62,431 bases of DNA from Clostridiales bacterium (GTDB taxonomy: Bacteria > Bacillota > Clostridia > Saccharofermentanales > Saccharofermentanaceae). The translations under genes were made by a program, and so were the position numbers. Below the pieces are notes generated by a model that had not been told where the DNA came from, made no database searches, and was given only the letters and a program-made list of their open reading frames with translations. Location of the stretch: contig JAFWQC010000051.1 of the NCBI GenBank assembly GCA_017509245.1, positions 1 to 62,431 on the forward strand. Direction: 5' to 3'. Shown here piece after piece: positions 58,875 to 62,431 of the stretch (position 1 is the stretch's first letter; each line of letters starts with the position of its first letter).

Positions 58875-59927
58875 ATGCAGTTAGACAACCGTAAAAAAGA
58901 AGTCTTGCACGCAATAGTTGACGACTACGTATCAACAAACGAGCCTGTAGGTTCGAAGTCTTTGATCGAGCGCCACAATTTCTCAGTCAGCTCTGCCACA
59001 CTCCGCAACGACATGGCCGAATTAGAGCACCTGGGACTTATCGAGAAGCCCCACACGAGTGCAGGCCGTATTCCTTCGGACAAGGGTTACCGTGAATACG
59101 TTAACTCCCTCATGACCATCGAAGAGCTGTCTCCCAGAGAGAAGCTTGAGATAGAGAAGAGGATCGATTCCAGCGTTGACGAAGTAACGGATCTTATTAA
59201 GAATGCTACTTACACGCTTTCGGAGACAACGGGTTTTGTATCTCTTGCGATGAGCCCGAGGCTTAAGAAGAGTTATCTTAAGCAGCTCAAGATCCTGATG
59301 ATCGAGCCCGGCAAGGCACTCGTTGTTATGGTGCTTTCCGCAGGCGTTGTCAAGGACAAGGTCGTAAGGATCCCTAATTTCTTAAGTGATGAGCAGATCA
59401 TGAAGATCTCCGGCGCGGTCGAGAAGAATCTTACGGGCAAGCCTCTGGATGAGATCACACTCGTAACAGTTGAGACCGCAGGCAAGGGTGCTGAGGTTCC
59501 GGAGCCGCTCTTAAAGCAGGTATTGTACGAAGCATATGCTGCGATCAAGCAGGCTGATGAGCTCAATATCTATCTTGAAGGCGAGCACAGGATGTTAAGC
59601 CTTCCCGACTTCAGTTCATTGGGACGCGCAAGAGATCTTCTCGGAACTCTTTCTGATTCAGGAATGGTCGCAGGCTACGTCAACGAGATGGAGAATGCCG
59701 CAAGGGAACAGGGTAATGACGATTCCTTCATGATCAGAATCGGCCAGGAGATAACGCTTGAAGGCCTTGATGACTGCAGTTTCATAACCGCGACATACAA
59801 CCTTACTGATTCCGTCTCAGGCAACATCGGAGTCATAGGACCCAAGAGAATGCTCTATTCGAAGGTAATCTCACAGATCGACTTTGTTAAGAAGAAGCTT
59901 AACCGGGAGATACAGAAGTTTACCTGA
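58875..59927 (+). CDS. hrcA: Heat-inducible transcription repressor HrcA
   Basis: Repressor of class I heat-shock genes; binds CIRCE. The 350-residue protein has an N-terminal winged helix (KKEVLHAIVDDYVSTNEPVGSKSLIERHNFSVSSATLRNDMAELEHLGLIEKPHTSAGRIPSDKGYREYVN), a GAF-like dimerisation core and a C-terminal block that includes GNIGVIGPKRMLYSKVISQIDFV. It regulates itself through the CIRCE 23 bases upstream. AGAAGGGAGAG precedes the ATG. Gene order afterwards is grpE, clpP, dnaK. Confidence 0.97.
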   Translation: MQLDNRKKEVLHAIVDDYVSTNEPVGSKSLIERHNFSVSSATLRNDMAELEHLGLIEKPHTSAGRIPSDKGYREYVNSLMTIEELSPREKLEIEKRIDSSVDEVTDLIKNATYTLSETTGFVSLAMSPRLKKSYLKQLKILMIEPGKALVVMVLSAGVVKDKVVRIPNFLSDEQIMKISGAVEKNLTGKPLDEITLVTVETAGKGAEVPEPLLKQVLYEAYAAIKQADELNIYLEGEHRMLSLPDFSSLGRARDLLGTLSDSGMVAGYVNEMENAAREQGNDDSFMIRIGQEITLEGLDDCSFITATYNLTDSVSGNIGVIGPKRMLYSKVISQIDFVKKKLNREIQKFT

Positions 59928-59962
59928 TCTTATATAAATACTCGAAAACATAAAGGGAAAGG

Positions 59963-60616
59963 ATGAATAAAATGGCAAGTAATGATGAAGAGTTATTTTT
60001 CGGGGCTGATGACGAGCCGGTAAAGGATGAGGCCGACAACAGCTCCGTTGAAGATGCTGCAGCTTCCGACAAGGCATCGGCAGAAGGCGGCGAGACCGAA
60101 GGCAAGGAAACCGAGCCTGAAGTCAAAGCAGAAGCCGACGATGAAGATGATGAGGACGAGGAAGCAGCTGCTGACAGTTCCGAGGCAACAAACGAACTCG
60201 AAGCAAGATATATGAACCTCTACGCTGAGTATGACAACTACAGAAGGCGTACCCAGAAAGAGAAGGAAAACCTCTACGCAGATGCTATCGCAAGCGTAAC
60301 AAAGGAATTCCTGACACTCATCGACAACCTCGAAAGGGCAACGGATGGCGCGAAAAAATCCGATGAGACATCTCTTGATAAGGTCATTCAGGGAATGGAA
60401 CTCGTAGGAAGACAGGCGCAGGACACGCTCAAGAAGATCGGTGTCGAGGAGATCCCCGCAGAGCGCGGAACAAAATTCGATCCCAACCTTCACGATGCGA
60501 TGATGCACGTCGACGATGAAGAGTTAGGTGAGCAGGAGATAGCGATGGTTTTCGCTAAGGGATACAAGTACAAGGACAGAGTAATCAGACATGCTCAGGT
60601 CCAGGTAGCTAACTAA
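59963..60616 (+). CDS. grpE: Nucleotide exchange factor GrpE
   Basis: Releases ADP from DnaK. The 217-residue protein has a long, very acidic disordered N-terminus (about 1-70, Glu/Asp/Ala-rich), then the long coiled helix (LEARYMNLYAEYDNYRRRTQKEKENLYADAIASVTKEFLTLIDNLERA) and the C-terminal beta domain with the signature FDPNLHDAMMHV and VFAKGYKYKDRVIRHAQVQVAN. ATG 59963 follows GGGAAAGG; ATG 59972 is also possible. It lies between hrcA and clpP. Confidence 0.96.
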   Translation: MNKMASNDEELFFGADDEPVKDEADNSSVEDAAASDKASAEGGETEGKETEPEVKAEADDEDDEDEEAAADSSEATNELEARYMNLYAEYDNYRRRTQKEKENLYADAIASVTKEFLTLIDNLERATDGAKKSDETSLDKVIQGMELVGRQAQDTLKKIGVEEIPAERGTKFDPNLHDAMMHVDDEELGEQEIAMVFAKGYKYKDRVIRHAQVQVAN

Positions 60617-60650
60617 GATAAAAACAAATAGAAGATAAAGGAGAGAAAAC

Positions 60651-61253
60651 ATGGATTTAATCAGATCAAGCCTGGTGCCCACAGTAATCGAGACCACAGG
60701 TCGCGGTGAGCGCGCCTACGACATTTATTCCAGACTTCTCAAGGAGAGGATCGTTATCCTTTCAGAAGAGGTCAATTCAGTAACAGCAAGCCTTATCACG
60801 GCTCAGCTCCTCTTCCTCGAGGCAGAGGATCCGGACAAGGACATTCAGTTCTACATCAACAGCCCCGGAGGATCAGTATCCGACGGACTCATGATCTACG
60901 ACACAATGCGTCTGATCAAGCCCGACATCCAGACGATCTGCATGGGTATGGCAGCTTCAATGGGTTCCGTACTTCTTTCCGCAGGTACAAAGGGCAAGCG
61001 CTGCATCCTTCCTAATGCGGAAGTCATGATCCACCAGCCTTTGGGCGGTGCTCAGGGTCAGGCAACAGAGATCCTTATCGCAGCAGACCACATCAGGGAC
61101 ACAAGAAAGAGACTCAACCAGATCCTTGCAGACAACTGCGGAAAAGACCTTGAGACCTTGATGCAGGATACGGACAGAGATCACTGGATGACAGCTCAGG
61201 AAGCTCTTGAATACGGTATCGTAGACAAGATCTTAGACAGCAAGAGAACATAA
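60651..61253 (+). CDS. clpP: ATP-dependent Clp protease proteolytic subunit
   Basis: Serine peptidase that forms a barrel of two heptamers and degrades proteins fed by ClpX or ClpC. The 200-residue protein begins [41 protein letters not shown] family sequence. The triad is S103 (MGMAASMGS), H128 (VMIHQPLGG) and D177 (DRDHWM), matching Ser97-His122-Asp171 of E. coli. AAGGAGAG precedes the ATG. Its position inside the HrcA operon, between grpE and dnaK, is unusual: Firmicutes mostly have clpP elsewhere, under CtsR or with clpX. No frame problem; it appears fully functional. Confidence 0.97.
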   Translation: MDLIRSSLVPTVIETTGRGERAYDIYSRLLKERIVILSEEVNSVTASLITAQLLFLEAEDPDKDIQFYINSPGGSVSDGLMIYDTMRLIKPDIQTICMGMAASMGSVLLSAGTKGKRCILPNAEVMIHQPLGGAQGQATEILIAADHIRDTRKRLNQILADNCGKDLETLMQDTDRDHWMTAQEALEYGIVDKILDSKRT

Positions 61254-61304
61254 TTAAGAGATAGATAAAAGCAAAGTCCATAAGGACTTCAGGAGGAAAT
61301 CAAA

Positions 61305-62431
61305 ATGGCAAAAGTAATTGGTATTGACCTTGGTACAACAAACTCATGTGTTGCAGTTATGGAAGGTTCGGAGACAGTAGTCATCCCTAATCCCGAAGGC
61401 AACAGAACGACACCTTCAGTTGTAGGTTTCACAAAGACAGGCGAGCGTCTTATCGGACAGGTAGCAAAGAGACAGGCAGTCACAAATCCTGACCGTACTA
61501 TCCAGTCCATTAAGAGAGAAATGGGTTCTGACTATAAGGTATCCATCGACGATAAGAACTACACACCTCAGGAGATCTCAGCAATGATCCTCGCTAAGCT
61601 CAAGAGCGATGCAGAGGCTTACCTCGGAACTCCCGTTACACAGGCAGTTATCACTGTTCCTGCATACTTCACCGACTCACAGCGTCAGGCTACAAAGGAC
61701 GCAGGCCGTATTGCAGGTCTTGAGGTTTTGAGAATCATCAACGAGCCTACGGCAGCATCTCTGGCTTACGGCCTTGATAAGGAATCCGACCAGAAGATCC
61801 TCGTCTTCGACTTGGGCGGCGGTACGTTCGATGTATCCGTACTTGATATCGCAGACGGCGTTTTCGAGGTTCTCGCGACAGCAGGTAACAACAGACTTGG
61901 CGGTGACGACTTCGATAACAAGATCGTTGACTACCTCGTAGATTCCTTCAAGACATCTGACGGCGTTGACTTAAGATCTGACCGTATGGCTATGCAGAGA
62001 TTAAGAGAGGCAGCAGAGAAGGCAAAGATCGAGCTTTCCGGCGTTACATCCTCCAACATCAATCTCCCTTACATCACGGCAGATGCAACAGGTCCTAAGC
62101 ACATGGACATCACTCTCACAAGAGCTAAGTTCGATGAGCTCACAGCTGACCTCGTTCAGAAGACAATGGATCCTGTTAAGCGCGCAATGAGCGATGCTTC
62201 AGTATCTCCTTCAGATATAGACAAGATCCTCCTCGTAGGCGGTTCCACAAGAATCCCTGCAGTTCAGGATGCAGTTAAGAATTACTTCGGCAAAGAGCCT
62301 TTCAAGGGCATCAACCCTGACGAGTGCGTTGCTATCGGCGCAGCTATCCAGGCAGCAGTTATTACAGGCGACGTTAAGGGACTCCTTCTCCTCGACGTTA
62401 CACCTCTTTCACTCGGTATCGAGACAATGGG
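61305..62431 (+). CDS. dnaK: Chaperone DnaK (Hsp70), 3' end outside window
   Basis: ATP-driven chaperone for nascent and unfolded proteins. Only the first 375 codons are present; the reading frame is open to the window's end, so this is a cut, not a truncation. Visible motifs are the phosphate 1 loop [11 protein letters not shown], the phosphate 2 loop [29 protein letters not shown] and the adenosine motif [12 protein letters not shown]. The gap between residues about 78 and 90 is short, as in Gram-positive DnaK proteins that lack the Gram-negative insert. A small hairpin (AAGTCC/GGACTT, 61274-61289) sits just before the AGGAGG site. Confidence 0.97.
   Translation, partial: MAKVIGIDLGTTNSCVAVMEGSETVVIPNPEGNRTTPSVVGFTKTGERLIGQVAKRQAVTNPDRTIQSIKREMGSDYKVSIDDKNYTPQEISAMILAKLKSDAEAYLGTPVTQAVITVPAYFTDSQRQATKDAGRIAGLEVLRIINEPTAASLAYGLDKESDQKILVFDLGGGTFDVSVLDIADGVFEVLATAGNNRLGGDDFDNKIVDYLVDSFKTSDGVDLRSDRMAMQRLREAAEKAKIELSGVTSSNINLPYITADATGPKHMDITLTRAKFDELTADLVQKTMDPVKRAMSDASVSPSDIDKILLVGGSTRIPAVQDAVKNYFGKEPFKGINPDECVAIGAAIQAAVITGDVKGLLLLDVTPLSLGIETM

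Overview
The window looks like a chromosomal stretch of a low- to mid-GC Firmicute, most likely an anaerobic member of the class Clostridia. The evidence is a Gram-positive gene complement (SepF, HrcA/CIRCE, MutS2, Prp with an N-terminally extended L27, BcrA-type ABC exporters, a LexA box of the GAAC-N4-GTTC type) and strong purine-rich ribosome binding sites. No rRNA, tRNA, CRISPR array or insertion sequence was recognised. Genes are dense, and the only gene-free stretch over 300 bases lies at 54329-54730.

Layout. 1-5064: rpmE, then yqhQ(DUF1385)-prmC, then an ECF sigma factor, its zinc-finger anti-sigma partner and a DUF4097 lipoprotein behind a likely ECF-type promoter. 5125-9616: a VOC protein, divergent ybaK, murC and an unknown polytopic protein. 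9657-12120: ribosomal block rplU-prp-rpmA-obgE, with an L21-type leader and a strong hairpin before obgE. 12339-20946: DUF212 protein, AlkD-like protein, PfkB kinase, then an SOS-controlled uvrB-dnaE-sirtuin cluster. 20930-28886: an eight-gene minus-strand operon with response regulator, BcrA-like ATPase, five related permeases and a histidine kinase. Four of the permeases are tandem paralogues, two of which share a near-identical junction repeat. 28982-36572: an orphan solute-binding-like lipoprotein, a DUF218 membrane protein, pfkA and mutS2.

36591-43661: a CPBP protease, a MarR regulator with acyl carrier protein and lipid kinase (FabT-like), a PLP enzyme of the aluminium-resistance family, an HlyD-like membrane protein and yggS. 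43839-50713: sepF, a DUF47 protein, then two large cytoplasmic GGDEF proteins. The first, at 45168-48296, fuses a catalytically dead GH16 glycosidase fold, a beta-sandwich, a LacI-type ligand-binding domain and GGDEF. The second, at 48419-50713, is LacI-type/GAF-like/GGDEF. Together they look like a sugar-sensing cyclic-di-GMP module and are the most unusual thing here.

50722-58633: PAP2 phosphatase, LarA, glutamine synthetase, a small AT-rich island with repeats and a possible nuclease, a DUF1444 protein, a lipoprotein and two HAD phosphatases. 58793-62431: a CIRCE-controlled heat-shock operon hrcA-grpE-clpP-dnaK, with clpP placed between grpE and dnaK; dnaK runs off the end of the window.
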